Source: JACPPO01 sp965262505
GTDB taxonomy: Bacteria; Acidobacteriota; Vicinamibacteria; Vicinamibacterales; UBA2999
NCBI GenBank assembly: GCA_965262505.1
Contig: CBDHFM010000030.1
Coordinates: 3,968,001-4,032,000 of the forward strand
DNA: 64,000 bases
Direction of reading: 5' to 3'
Positions 42,737-51,357 of the stretch are shown here, in pieces. The first letter of the stretch is position 1, and each line of letters begins with the position of its first letter. The translations under genes and the position numbers were made by a program. The notes under the pieces were generated by a model. That model was not told the origin of the DNA. It searched no databases and saw nothing but the letters and a program-made list of their open reading frames with translations.

Positions 42737-43265
42737 GGCCTCGGAGGGAGCCCGGAGGGCGACCGCAGAGGCCTCAGCCTCGTGGGCGCTCGTCGGCACG
42801 GGGCGGTGGTCCGCGCGACGAAAAGTCTCCGTGGTCATCGAGGTCCTCAAGGGGGAATCACTCGAGAGCCTCAGTCGTCGCCATGGCGTGACGGCGGCGA
42901 AGCTCTCGCAGTGGCGTGACGACTTCGTGGCCGGCGGTGAGGCCCGCCTCAAGCATCGCGAGGTCGCCGTCGAGGGCGCGGACACGCGGCGGCTCAAGCG
43001 CGTCGTGGCGGATCTCGCCACCGACAAGGCGTTGCTGGCCGAGAAGATTCGACACCTGGAGGCCGGCCGCCCTTTGGGCTGGTGGAGGTCGAAGCGATGC
43101 GTCACGAGACTTCGCCCTCCACCCACCGGCCGTACGGCATCGCCCGCGTCACGCGCGTGTGGCAGGTGCCGCGCTCGACGGTCTACGCGCAACGGACCCG
43201 GCGCGCCCGGCCGACGCCGGTGGCCAAGCGCGGACCCAAGCCGCCCCAGTCGGATGCGGCGCTGA
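42708..43265 (+). CDS. IS3 transposase OrfA
   Basis: The frame is 185 codons. The first ~125 residues form the expected helix-turn-helix (RRKVSVVIEVLKGESLESLS, RRHGVTAAKLSQWRDDF) and leucine-zipper-like helix (VVADLATDKALLAEKIRHLE). The later part overlaps orfB in another frame and is not typical. A -1 shift between the two would make the OrfAB fusion used by IS3 elements; no obvious A-rich slippery site was found. Confidence 0.8.
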   Translation: MSKGKQHEAEASEGARRATAEASASWALVGTGRWSARRKVSVVIEVLKGESLESLSRRHGVTAAKLSQWRDDFVAGGEARLKHREVAVEGADTRRLKRVVADLATDKALLAEKIRHLEAGRPLGWWRSKRCVTRLRPPPTGRTASPASRACGRCRARRSTRNGPGAPGRRRWPSADPSRPSRMRR

Positions 43266-43987
43266 CGGCCGCGGTCCGGGCCGTGATCGCCGCGAGTCCG
43301 TTCCACGGCGAAGGGCACCGCAAGATCTGGGCGCGCTTGCGGGTGCAGGGGCTGCGCACGTCGAAACGTCGGACGTTGGTCGTGATGCGCGCTGCCGACT
43401 TGCTCGGCCCTGCGCGGCTGCCCACGCCGGTCGCCGCCCGTCCCCACGACGGCACCATCGTCACCGCCAGTCCCAACGTGATGTGGGGCACCGATGCGAC
43501 GGCCACCGTGACGCTGGCGGACGGCCACGTCACGATCGTCGGGGCGATCGATCACTGCACGGCCGAATGTGTGGGACTACACGCGGCGAAGTCCGGCACG
43601 CGCTTCGAGGCGTTGGAGCCGGTGCGCCAGGGCGTCCGAGATCACTTCGGGACGATGGCCGCCGGCGTGGCGAGCGGGCTCACGATGCGCCACGACCACG
43701 GCAGTCAGTACATGAGCAACGACTTTCACGCCGAGCTCCGGTTCCTCGGCATCGTGTCATCACCGGCCTTCGTCCGCCAGCCCGAGGGGAACGGCTGCAT
43801 CGAACGGTTCTTCCGCACCCTCAAGGAACAGCTGCTGTGGGTGCGCCACTTTACGGATGTCGAGGACTTGCAGCAGGCGCTGCGCACCTTCAAGGAGACC
43901 TATAACCAGCAGTGGTTGATCGAGCGACTCGGCTTCCGCGCACCCGCCGTCGTCCGTCGCGCGGTTGCGCTCACCACGGCCGCGTGA
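43082..43987 (+). CDS. IS3 transposase OrfB (integrase core)
   Basis: The 301-residue frame starts at GTG 43082 within orfA. The DDE catalytic residues are visible in VMWGTDATATVTLADG, LTMRHDHGSQYMSNDF and GNGCIERFFRTLKEQLLW. The upstream helical region GIARVTRVWQVPRSTVYAQR is the usual N-terminus. No stop or shift interrupts it. Confidence 0.9.
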   Translation: MEVEAMRHETSPSTHRPYGIARVTRVWQVPRSTVYAQRTRRARPTPVAKRGPKPPQSDAALTAAVRAVIAASPFHGEGHRKIWARLRVQGLRTSKRRTLVVMRAADLLGPARLPTPVAARPHDGTIVTASPNVMWGTDATATVTLADGHVTIVGAIDHCTAECVGLHAAKSGTRFEALEPVRQGVRDHFGTMAAGVASGLTMRHDHGSQYMSNDFHAELRFLGIVSSPAFVRQPEGNGCIERFFRTLKEQLLWVRHFTDVEDLQQALRTFKETYNQQWLIERLGFRAPAVVRRAVALTTAA

Positions 43988-44111
43988 ATACACTCACCCG
44001 GCTGTCCAAGAAATCCGTGGCGGTACAGACGGTGGCCGTTTCATGCGGCAGAGACGAACGTGTTAGGGTGAATTCGCGTCTGAAGCCTTGACTCCCGCTG
44101 TGGGACGGACC

Positions 44112-44147
44112 GAAGACTAAAGACTAGAGACTTAAAGACTAGAGAAG
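44112..44147. repeat. Degenerate 7-bp repeat array upstream of topA
   Basis: Units based on GACTAAA/GACTAGA recur with a period of 7 bp for about five turns, directly before the topA start. A complementary-type array, with the same words, lies just after topA at 46921-46994. Confidence 0.75.
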
Positions 44148-44169
44148 GTAAATCGAGATCAGACTATCA

Positions 44170-46917
44170 ATGGCTTCCAGACCGCTCGTCATCGTCGAAT
44201 CGCCCGCGAAGGCGAGGACACTGGGCCGATTTCTCGGCGCAGCGTACCGCGTCGAGGCGAGTTTCGGCCACATCCGCGACCTGCCTGAATCGGCGGCCGA
44301 TGTCCCAAAAGCGATCAAGGACAAAGACTGGGGCCGCATGGGCGTGGACGTGGAGAGTGACTTCACGCCCCATTACGTCGTCCCGGGCGACAAGAAGAAG
44401 CAGGTGGCGCTTCTCAAGACCGCTCTCAAGGACGCGTCCGAAGTGTTGCTCGCGACCGACCCTGACCGCGAAGGCGAATCGATCAGCTGGCACCTGGCCC
44501 AGGTGCTCAAGTCCAAGGTGCCGGTCCGCCGCATCGTCTTTCACGAGATCACCGAAGAGGCCGTCAAGGAGGCCCTGGAACATCCAGGCGATGTCAACGA
44601 GAACCTCGTTCGAGCCCAGGAAAGCCGCCGGATACTCGATCGCCTGTACGGCTACACGCTGTCGCCGCTGCTGTGGAGGAAGGTACAGACGGGGCTGAGC
44701 GCGGGGCGGGTGCAGAGCGTGGCCGTCAGACTCATCGTCGAACGCGAAGAAGAGCGGCGGGCGTTTCATCCCTCCGTGTACTGGGACCTCGAAGCGTCGC
44801 TCAAGGGCGACGGGCGCGAGTTTGTCGCGACGCTCGCTCGCATCAACAAACAGCGCGTCGCCACAGGCAAGGATTTCGACGCGCAGACCGGCGCGCTCCG
44901 GAACCAGGACGCGCGGCTGCTCGACGAAGCCACGACGGGTCGCCTCGTGGACTCGATTCGCCGCCACGTGCCGTGGACCGTGACATCGGTGGAACAGAAG
45001 CCTGGTGCCGAACGGCCCGCCCCGCCGTTTACGACGTCCACGCTGACACAGGAAGCGAGCCGCAAGCTCGGGTTCTCCACCGAGCGGACGATGCAGGCGG
45101 CGCAGCGGTTGTTTCAGGGCGTGGATACCGGTGACGGAGAAATGGAAGGGCTGATCACCTACCATCGCACGGATTCGACGACGTTGTCGGACAAGGCGCT
45201 GAAGGAGTCGGCCCGTGTCATCCGCGAGATGTTCGGGGCTGAGTACTACGAGGCGCCACGCCGCTACCAGACTCGAGTCAGGAATGCTCAGGAGGCGCAC
45301 GAAGCCATCCGTCCCAGCGATTTCCGGCTGGCACCAAGCCAGCTCGAACGGGTTCTCGACGCCGACGACCTCAAGGTCTACGACCTGGTCTGGGAACGCA
45401 CGATGGCGTCGCAAATGCTGGATGCGCGCGTGCTGCGAACGACGCTGGAGATCTCCGCCACGGCCGCTGACGGCGAAGTGGCGGTCTTGACGGCTGGCGG
45501 CAAGGCAATCGAGTTTGCCGGGTTCCGTCGAGCGTACGTGGAAGGCAGCGACGACCCGGCGGCGGAGCTCGAGGAGCAGGAGACCATCCTCCCGCGGTGC
45601 GCGGTCGGCGATCTCGTGCATACCGACGGTTCCACGGCGCTGACCCTTGTCGGCACCGGTTCAAAGCGGCATGAGACGGCGCCCCCCGCGAGGTTTACCG
45701 AGGCTTCGCTCATCAAAGAGCTCGAGCGCCTGGGCATCGGGCGGCCATCCACCTACGCGCCGACGATTGCCACGATTGTGCGCCGAGGCTATGTCTTCAG
45801 ACAGGGAAGGGCGCTCGTGCCGAGCTTCACCGCGTTCGCGGTGACCGAGCTGCTCCGCGAGCACTTTGGCGACTTTGTCGAAAGCGACTTCACGGCGGAG
45901 ATGGAGGAGGATCTCGACGAGATCTCGCGCGGCGAACGGGAGTGGGTCGGGTTCCTCAGGCAGTTCTACCTCGGTGACAAGAAGCACCGTGGCCTGCTGC
46001 CCGCTGTCGAGAAGGGCGCCGAGAAGGCCGATTACCCGCTGCTCGAGCTCGGCGTCGATCCGGAGAGTGGAGAGATCGTGCGCGTCCGCATCGGGCGCTT
46101 CGGCCCGTTCGTGCAGATGGCCGACGGCGGCCCCGGCCGCACGGCGTCCTTGCCCGATGACATCCCACCGGCGGATCTGACCGTCGGCAAGGCGATCGCG
46201 CTGGTGCGGGCCAAGGCCGAGGGGCCGCGTACGCTCGGCGTCGATCCGGTCGCGGATCACAACGTCTACGTGATGAACGGCCGCTACGGGCCGTATGTCC
46301 AGCTGGGCGAAACGCAGGAGGCGCCGACTGGGCCGCGAGCGAAGGGCAAAGGGCAAAAAGCCGAGAAGGCGGAGAAACCCAAGCGGGCGTCGCTTCAGGC
46401 CGGGATGACCGAGTCAACGATTACGCTGGACGAGGCGCTCAGGCTGTTGTCGCTTCCGCGCGTCGTCGGGTTGCACCCGGACGACGACGAGCCGATCACG
46501 ACCAACTTCGGACGCTTCGGTCCATACGCCAAGCATGGCGATGAGTTCCGTTCGCTCGAGTCGGAGGAGGATGTCTTCAACATCTCGTTCGACGCGGCGC
46601 TTGCGCTGATTCGCGCGCCGAAACGGTCGCGGCGTCGGCAGGCAGCGCAGAAGACGGTGCTGCTCGAACTCGTGCAGGGCACGACGAAACTTCGGGTGCT
46701 GGCGGGCCGCTACGGGCCCTACGTGACCGACGGCACCACCAATGCGTCGATTCCCAAGGGGCTGAATGCCGAGGCCGTCACGTTCGAGCAGGCGACCGAA
46801 CTGCTCGAGGCTCGCCGCAACGCGGCGCCCTCACCACGTCGGGCGGCCGGACGCGGGAGAGCTGCGTCGGCCCGCGCCACGAAGCGCGGCGGGCGCCGCA
46901 AGTCAGTCGGAGCATAG
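44170..46917 (+). CDS. topA: DNA topoisomerase I
   Basis: TopA (915 aa) relaxes negatively supercoiled DNA. The TOPRIM start is LVIVESPAKARTLGRFLG with DPDREGESISWHL; the cleaving tyrosine is Y331 in GLITYHRTDSTTLSD. The C-terminus lacks zinc fingers and instead has four TOPRIM-C repeat cores (GRFGPFV, GRYGPYVQLG, GRFGPYAKHGD, GRYGPYVTDGT), the form common outside enterobacteria. The linker between repeats two and three (KGKGQKAEKAEKPKR) is encoded by a 7-bp-period array at 46338-46378. The basic tail is typical. Confidence 0.97.
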   Translation: MASRPLVIVESPAKARTLGRFLGAAYRVEASFGHIRDLPESAADVPKAIKDKDWGRMGVDVESDFTPHYVVPGDKKKQVALLKTALKDASEVLLATDPDREGESISWHLAQVLKSKVPVRRIVFHEITEEAVKEALEHPGDVNENLVRAQESRRILDRLYGYTLSPLLWRKVQTGLSAGRVQSVAVRLIVEREEERRAFHPSVYWDLEASLKGDGREFVATLARINKQRVATGKDFDAQTGALRNQDARLLDEATTGRLVDSIRRHVPWTVTSVEQKPGAERPAPPFTTSTLTQEASRKLGFSTERTMQAAQRLFQGVDTGDGEMEGLITYHRTDSTTLSDKALKESARVIREMFGAEYYEAPRRYQTRVRNAQEAHEAIRPSDFRLAPSQLERVLDADDLKVYDLVWERTMASQMLDARVLRTTLEISATAADGEVAVLTAGGKAIEFAGFRRAYVEGSDDPAAELEEQETILPRCAVGDLVHTDGSTALTLVGTGSKRHETAPPARFTEASLIKELERLGIGRPSTYAPTIATIVRRGYVFRQGRALVPSFTAFAVTELLREHFGDFVESDFTAEMEEDLDEISRGEREWVGFLRQFYLGDKKHRGLLPAVEKGAEKADYPLLELGVDPESGEIVRVRIGRFGPFVQMADGGPGRTASLPDDIPPADLTVGKAIALVRAKAEGPRTLGVDPVADHNVYVMNGRYGPYVQLGETQEAPTGPRAKGKGQKAEKAEKPKRASLQAGMTESTITLDEALRLLSLPRVVGLHPDDDEPITTNFGRFGPYAKHGDEFRSLESEEDVFNISFDAALALIRAPKRSRRRQAAQKTVLLELVQGTTKLRVLAGRYGPYVTDGTTNASIPKGLNAEAVTFEQATELLEARRNAAPSPRRAAGRGRAASARATKRGGRRKSVGA

Positions 46918-46920
46918 GCA

Positions 46921-46994
46921 GGTCTCTCGTCTGTGGTCTCTGGTCTTTGGTGCTGCTCCAGGACTAGAGGCCAGGGACTAGAGGCCAAAGACTT
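46921..46994. repeat. Degenerate 7-bp repeat array with inverted halves, between topA and trmFO
   Basis: The left half is built of GGTCTCT/GGTCTTT-type units and the right half of ACTAGAG/GCCAAAG-type units in the complementary sense, all at a 7-bp period. The halves can pair as a long imperfect hairpin that could act as a terminator or processing site. The trmFO ATG follows at 46997. Confidence 0.75.
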
Positions 46995-46996
46995 TC

Positions 46997-48385
46997 ATGA
47001 TTCACGTCATCGGCGGCGGTCTCGCCGGTTCCGAAGCCGCGTGGCAGGCCGCGTCGCTCGGCGTGCGCGTCGTGATTCACGAAATGCGTCCCGTGCGCCC
47101 GACGGCGGTGCACAAGACCGAGCGTCTGGCGGAGCTCGTCTGCTCCAACTCCTTCCGTGGCGACAAGCTCGACAACGCCGTTGGCCTGCTCAAGGAAGAA
47201 ATGCGGCGTCTCGGCTCGCTCGTCATGCGCGCGGCCGACGAACATCGTGTACCGGCGGGTGCCGCACTCGCGGTGGACCGCCATCGTTTCTCGCAGGCCG
47301 TGACCGACGCGATCCAGGCACATCCGCTCATCTCGGTCACGCGGGAGGAAGTTGCGCGGGTACCGGTGGACGCGTCGATGTTTCCGCTGATTATTGCCAC
47401 CGGACCGTTGACCTCGGAGTCGCTGTCGGCCGAGATCGCCTCGCTCGTCGGCGGCGAGCATCTCTATTTCTACGACGCCATCAGTCCCATCGTCCTGGCC
47501 GAGACCATCGACATGACGAAGGTCTTCCGCGCGTCGCGGTGGGGCCGGAGCTTGCGGCGGGCGGCAGACCCCACGACCCCTGCCTGCGGCATTGATGACG
47601 GACAGGGGGACTACTTGAACTGCCCGCTGACGGCCGAGGCGTACGACCGCTTCTACGACGCGTTGACGACCGCGGAATCGGCGACCGTCCATGACTTCGA
47701 CAAAGAGAAGTTCTTCGAGGGATGTCTGCCGATTGAAGTGATGGCCCATCGGGGTTACGACACGTTACGGTTCGGTCCGATGAAGCCGGTGGGGCTTGTC
47801 GATCCGCGCACCGGCCGGCCACCGTACGCCGTCGTTCAGCTTCGACAGGACAATCTGGCCGGCGATCACTTCAGCTTGGTCGGCTTCCAGACGCAGTTGA
47901 AGTGGGGCGAGCAGGCTCGCGTGCTGTCCTTGATTCCGGGTCTCGAGCACGCGGAGTTCGTGCGCTTCGGCATGGTGCACCGCAACACGTACATCAACGG
48001 CCCGACTGTACTGCGCGAGACGTGGCAGACGAAAGCGCGGGACGATTTGTTCTTCGCCGGACAGATTTCCGGCGTCGAGGGTTACGTCGAGTCGGCAGCG
48101 TCGGGTCTGATCGCCGGCCGAAACGCCGCCGCGCTCGTGCGCGGCGAGGAGCTGCGTGTACCGCCGCGGACGACGGCCATCGGCGCTCTGGCGTACTACG
48201 TGTCGCATGCCGACCCGCGGAACTATCAGCCGACCAACGTCACGTTCGGCATCATGGCCCCGCCGCCATCGGGCGTGAAGCGACGCCAGGACCGCAAGCT
48301 GGCGCTTTCGGAACGCGCGCTGCACTCACTCGACGCCTGGATCGAGAGCAGGCCCGTTCTCGCCGACGCTGGGGCGGATCTGTAA
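46997..48385 (+). CDS. trmFO: Methylenetetrahydrofolate--tRNA-(uracil-5-)-methyltransferase
   Basis: TrmFO makes ribothymidine at position 54 of tRNA using methylene-tetrahydrofolate and FAD. The N-terminal dinucleotide fold MIHVIGGGLAGSEAAWQ is clear, as are VIHEMRPVRPTAVHKTERLAELVCSN-type residues (split here), IGALAYYVSH, and the LFFAGQISGVEGYVESAASG flavin motif. Its 462 residues match the family. The order dprA-topA-trmFO-xerC is conserved in many Gram-positives and in acidobacterial relatives. Confidence 0.96.
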   Translation: MIHVIGGGLAGSEAAWQAASLGVRVVIHEMRPVRPTAVHKTERLAELVCSNSFRGDKLDNAVGLLKEEMRRLGSLVMRAADEHRVPAGAALAVDRHRFSQAVTDAIQAHPLISVTREEVARVPVDASMFPLIIATGPLTSESLSAEIASLVGGEHLYFYDAISPIVLAETIDMTKVFRASRWGRSLRRAADPTTPACGIDDGQGDYLNCPLTAEAYDRFYDALTTAESATVHDFDKEKFFEGCLPIEVMAHRGYDTLRFGPMKPVGLVDPRTGRPPYAVVQLRQDNLAGDHFSLVGFQTQLKWGEQARVLSLIPGLEHAEFVRFGMVHRNTYINGPTVLRETWQTKARDDLFFAGQISGVEGYVESAASGLIAGRNAAALVRGEELRVPPRTTAIGALAYYVSHADPRNYQPTNVTFGIMAPPPSGVKRRQDRKLALSERALHSLDAWIESRPVLADAGADL

Positions 48386-48402
48386 GTTCGAACAGAGCAC
48401 CC

Positions 48403-49398
48403 GTGCAGGATCAGCTGCGCGACTTCCTGGATCACCTGCGGCTCAATCGCAACACGTCCGCCCATACGTCCGCCGCGTACCAGAGCGACCTTTCCCAGCT
48501 CCTCGATTTCGCCGCGCGTCATCTGGAGAAGACACGCGCGTCGCTGCGGCCGGCCGAGCTGGATCTGCACGTCATTCGCGCCTACATGGCGGAGTTGTAC
48601 CGCCTCGGCCAGTCGCGAGCGTCAGTGGCGCGAAAGCTCTCCGCCCTGCGTACGTTCGTGCGATACCTGCGGCGAGAGGGGTGGATAGAGACCGACCCCA
48701 CGACGCTGGCCCTGTCGCCGAGGCGCGAGCACCGGGTGCCCGCCCATCTCTCGATCGATGAGATGTCGCAGCTGCTCGAGGCGCCGGATACATCGAGCCC
48801 CCTCGGGCGCCGGGACCACGCAATCCTGGAGTTGTTTTACGCCTCAGGCTTGCGCCTGAGCGAGCTCGTGGGACTGGATGTCGAGGACCTGAACCTGCGC
48901 GCGCGAATCGTGCGGGTGACAGGGAAGGGCGACAAGGAGCGGCTCGTGCCGTTCAACACCAGCGCGCAGAAGGCGCTGCGCGCCTGGTACGCCGATCGCA
49001 CCTCGCTGCGCGCCGCGCGCAATTCGAAATCCCGACGCCGAACGCCCGGCGCCCGAGGCCCGACGCCCAAGAGCCTGCGGTCCGCGGCTCCTGTCGATCC
49101 GTTGTTCGTAAACACTCGCGGAACGCGGCTGACCGGCCGGAGCGTGCAGCGCCTGGTGGCCCGCTATGTGTCGGGCTGCAGTACGAGGTTTGGCATCAGC
49201 CCGCACGCACTGCGTCATTCCTTCGCTAGCCATCTGCTGCAGCGCGGCGCCGATCTTCGGGCAATCCAGGAACTGCTGGGTCACGTGCAGCTGTCGACGA
49301 CGCAGCGCTACACCCACGTCAATGCGGCACAGTTGCTGGAAGTGTATCGAAGAGCTCACCCGCGGGCGAAACGGGAAACCGAGCGCGGCCGGAGGTAG
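48403..49398 (+). CDS. xerC: Tyrosine recombinase XerC-like
   Basis: The 331-residue protein starts at GTG 48403 (VQDQLRDFLDHLRLNRNTSAH), 17 bp after trmFO. The catalytic residues sit in ASGLRLSELVGLD, GKGDKERLVPF, HALRHSFASHLLQRG, LLGHVQLSTTQRYTHVN. Xer proteins resolve chromosome dimers at dif with FtsK. An extra ~25-residue arginine/proline-rich linker (SKSRRRTPGARGPTPKSL) coded by a 7-bp-period array at 49025-49075 separates the two halves of the catalytic domain. The insertion is in frame. Confidence 0.92.
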   Translation: MQDQLRDFLDHLRLNRNTSAHTSAAYQSDLSQLLDFAARHLEKTRASLRPAELDLHVIRAYMAELYRLGQSRASVARKLSALRTFVRYLRREGWIETDPTTLALSPRREHRVPAHLSIDEMSQLLEAPDTSSPLGRRDHAILELFYASGLRLSELVGLDVEDLNLRARIVRVTGKGDKERLVPFNTSAQKALRAWYADRTSLRAARNSKSRRRTPGARGPTPKSLRSAAPVDPLFVNTRGTRLTGRSVQRLVARYVSGCSTRFGISPHALRHSFASHLLQRGADLRAIQELLGHVQLSTTQRYTHVNAAQLLEVYRRAHPRAKRETERGRR

Positions 49399-49401
49399 GG
49401 A

Positions 49402-50820
49402 CTACACGCTGGCGGTCGCAGCGGACTCCTTCTGGTCCGACGCCCGGCGGCTGCGCGGGAGTTCGATCCCCAGCACTTTGATCTTGTAGTTCATCACGCG
49501 CGGGCTGATCGCGAGCAGCTCCGCCGCGTCCTTCTGCACCCAGTTCGATACCTTCAGCGCTTCGATCAGCGCCAGTCGCTCGATGTCTTCGAGCGGGATG
49601 CCCTTCGGCGGGATTCTGATGATCGACGCGACCTCGCGCGGCGAGCCGAGCGCTCCACTGTCCCCAAGCCTGAGGTCGTTGGCGGTGATACGGGTCCCGT
49701 CGGCCAGCAGAACCGCGCGCTCGATCGCGTTCTCGAGCTCCCGGATGTTGCCCGGTCAGTGGTAGCGCATCAGCAGCTTCAGCGCGTCGGGCTCTAGCGC
49801 GGTGATCCTCTTTTTCAACTCGCCCGAAAAGCGCCTGATAAAGAACCCGGCGAGCGCTCCCACATCCTCTTTCCGCTCGCGGAGCGGCGGCATCTCGATT
49901 GCGACGACGTTGAGCCGGTAGTACAGGTCCTCGCGGAAGGCGCCTGATTCGACCATGGCTGTCAGATCACGGTTCGTGGCCGTGATCAACCGGACGTCGA
50001 CCTTGAGCGTGCGCGTGCCACCCAGCCGCTCGAATTCGTGCTCCTGTAGCACGCGGAGGATCTTCGCCTGCGTATTGGCGCTCATGTCGCCGATCTCGTC
50101 CAGAAACAGCGTGCCGCCGTCGGCCTGCTCGAAGCGGCCGATCCGCTGCTTGTCGGCGCCCGTGAACGCCCCCCTTTCGTGGCCGAAGAGTTCCGATTCC
50201 AGTAGGTTCTCCTGCAGCGCGGCGCAATTGACCTTGATAAAATTGCGCGCCGCACGGTGGGAGTTGTGGTGGACGGCGCCCGCGATCAATTCCTTTCCCG
50301 TGCCGGTCTCGCCGCGAACGAGGACGGTGGTGTTGCTCTTGGCCACCTTGCGGACGACGCCGAGCACTGCTTCGAGCGCGCCGCTTGAGCCGATGAACCG
50401 GTCGAAGTCGTAGATGTCGCCTTGCGCGTGGCGGAGATAGTCGATCTGATGCTGCATACGGCGCATCTCGAGCGCCTTGCCGACCTTGGCTTCCATCTCT
50501 TCGACTTCGAACGGCTTCTGGACGTAATCGAACGCGCCCGACTTCATGGCTTCGACAGCAGTGGAGACCGAGCCGAACGCCGTCATCAGGATGACGGCGG
50601 TCCGCGGGTGCAGTGCCTTGGCCGTCTTGAGCACATCTAGGCCGCTGCTGCCGCCCATTTTCAGGTCGCTGATGACGATGTCGAAGAACCCCTCATGGAG
50701 TTTTTCAATCGCAAGGTTGCCATTGGCCGCTTCCTCGACGTCGTGAGAGGCTTCCGCAAGCGCTTGGGCCAGGCCACGACGAAGCGAGTCGTGGTCGTCT
50801 GCGATCAGAATCCGCCCCAT
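49402..50820 (-). pseudogene. NtrC-family sigma54 response regulator gene with an in-frame TGA
   Basis: The 473-codon frame encodes a receiver domain (LIADDHDSLRRGLAQAL, D52-type DLKMGGSSGLDVL, FDYVQKPF), an AAA+ domain (RGETGTGKELIAGAVHHNS, ESELFGHERGAFTGADKQ with the sigma54-contacting GAFTGA, LFLDEIGDM) and a Fis-type HTH at the end. At 49756-49758 a TGA replaces the TGG of the conserved YHWPGNIREL motif (codon 355). The rest, PGNIRELENAIERAVLLADG to the true stop at 49402, is in the same frame. The product as read would lack the HTH. Its cognate kinase gene overlaps upstream. Confidence 0.9.
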
Positions 50821-51357
50821 GTCATGCTCCTTCTTCGCTGCCGCGTACCGGCAGCGTCACCCGAATCAGCGTCCCGCGCCCGGGTGCCGTGTTCAAATCG
50901 ATGCTCCCATCGTGCGCGTCCACAATCTTGCGGACGATCGCGAGGCCCAGGCCGGAGCCCTGGGGCTTGGTCGTAAAGAACGGATTGAAGACCCGGTCCG
51001 CCACGTCCTGTGGCATGCCGGGTCCCTCGTCGGCCAGCTCGACAAGCACCGTGTCTTGTTCCTCGGATCCGTTGTTCACCCGAACGGTCCGAGCGGTGAT
51101 CGTGACGCGGCCTTTGCCGTCCATGGCCTCATAGGCGTTCATGAGCAGGTTCGTGAACACCTGCGTCAACTGATACTGGTCGCCCTGAATCGGCGGCAAT
51201 TCCTGAGGCACGTTGATATCCACGCTAACGTCGCCGCGGCGTGCCTTGGTGTCGGCGAGCTGCACCGCCGACCGCACCGCCTCCGCCACCGCCGTGCGCC
51301 CGACCTGCAGCCGGATCGGTCGCACGAACTCGAGCACCTCCTGCACGATGGCGTTAG

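Larger units (their letters stand above)
42655..44027 (+). mobile_element. IS3-family insertion sequence in the 3' end of dprA
   Basis: The element has related ends that share GATTTCTTTGGACAGCC at the left and, read inward from the right, GGATTTCTTGGACAGCC. It is flanked by a 14-bp direct repeat GACGGTGGCCGTTT (42641-42654 and 44028-44041), much longer than the usual 3-5 bp of this family. The exact outer boundary on the left is less certain than on the right. It carries orfA and orfB. Confidence 0.85.

Noticed and set aside
8342..49758. TGA read as an amino acid (tryptophan or selenocysteine) in the DUF4188 and NtrC-type genes
   Set aside because: TGA is the normal stop of many intact genes here, including the ATGA overlaps of lysA/tmk, obg/nadD and sigma/anti-sigma. 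The expected residues at the two sites differ (Arg and Trp). No hairpin typical of a selenocysteine element was seen after either TGA.
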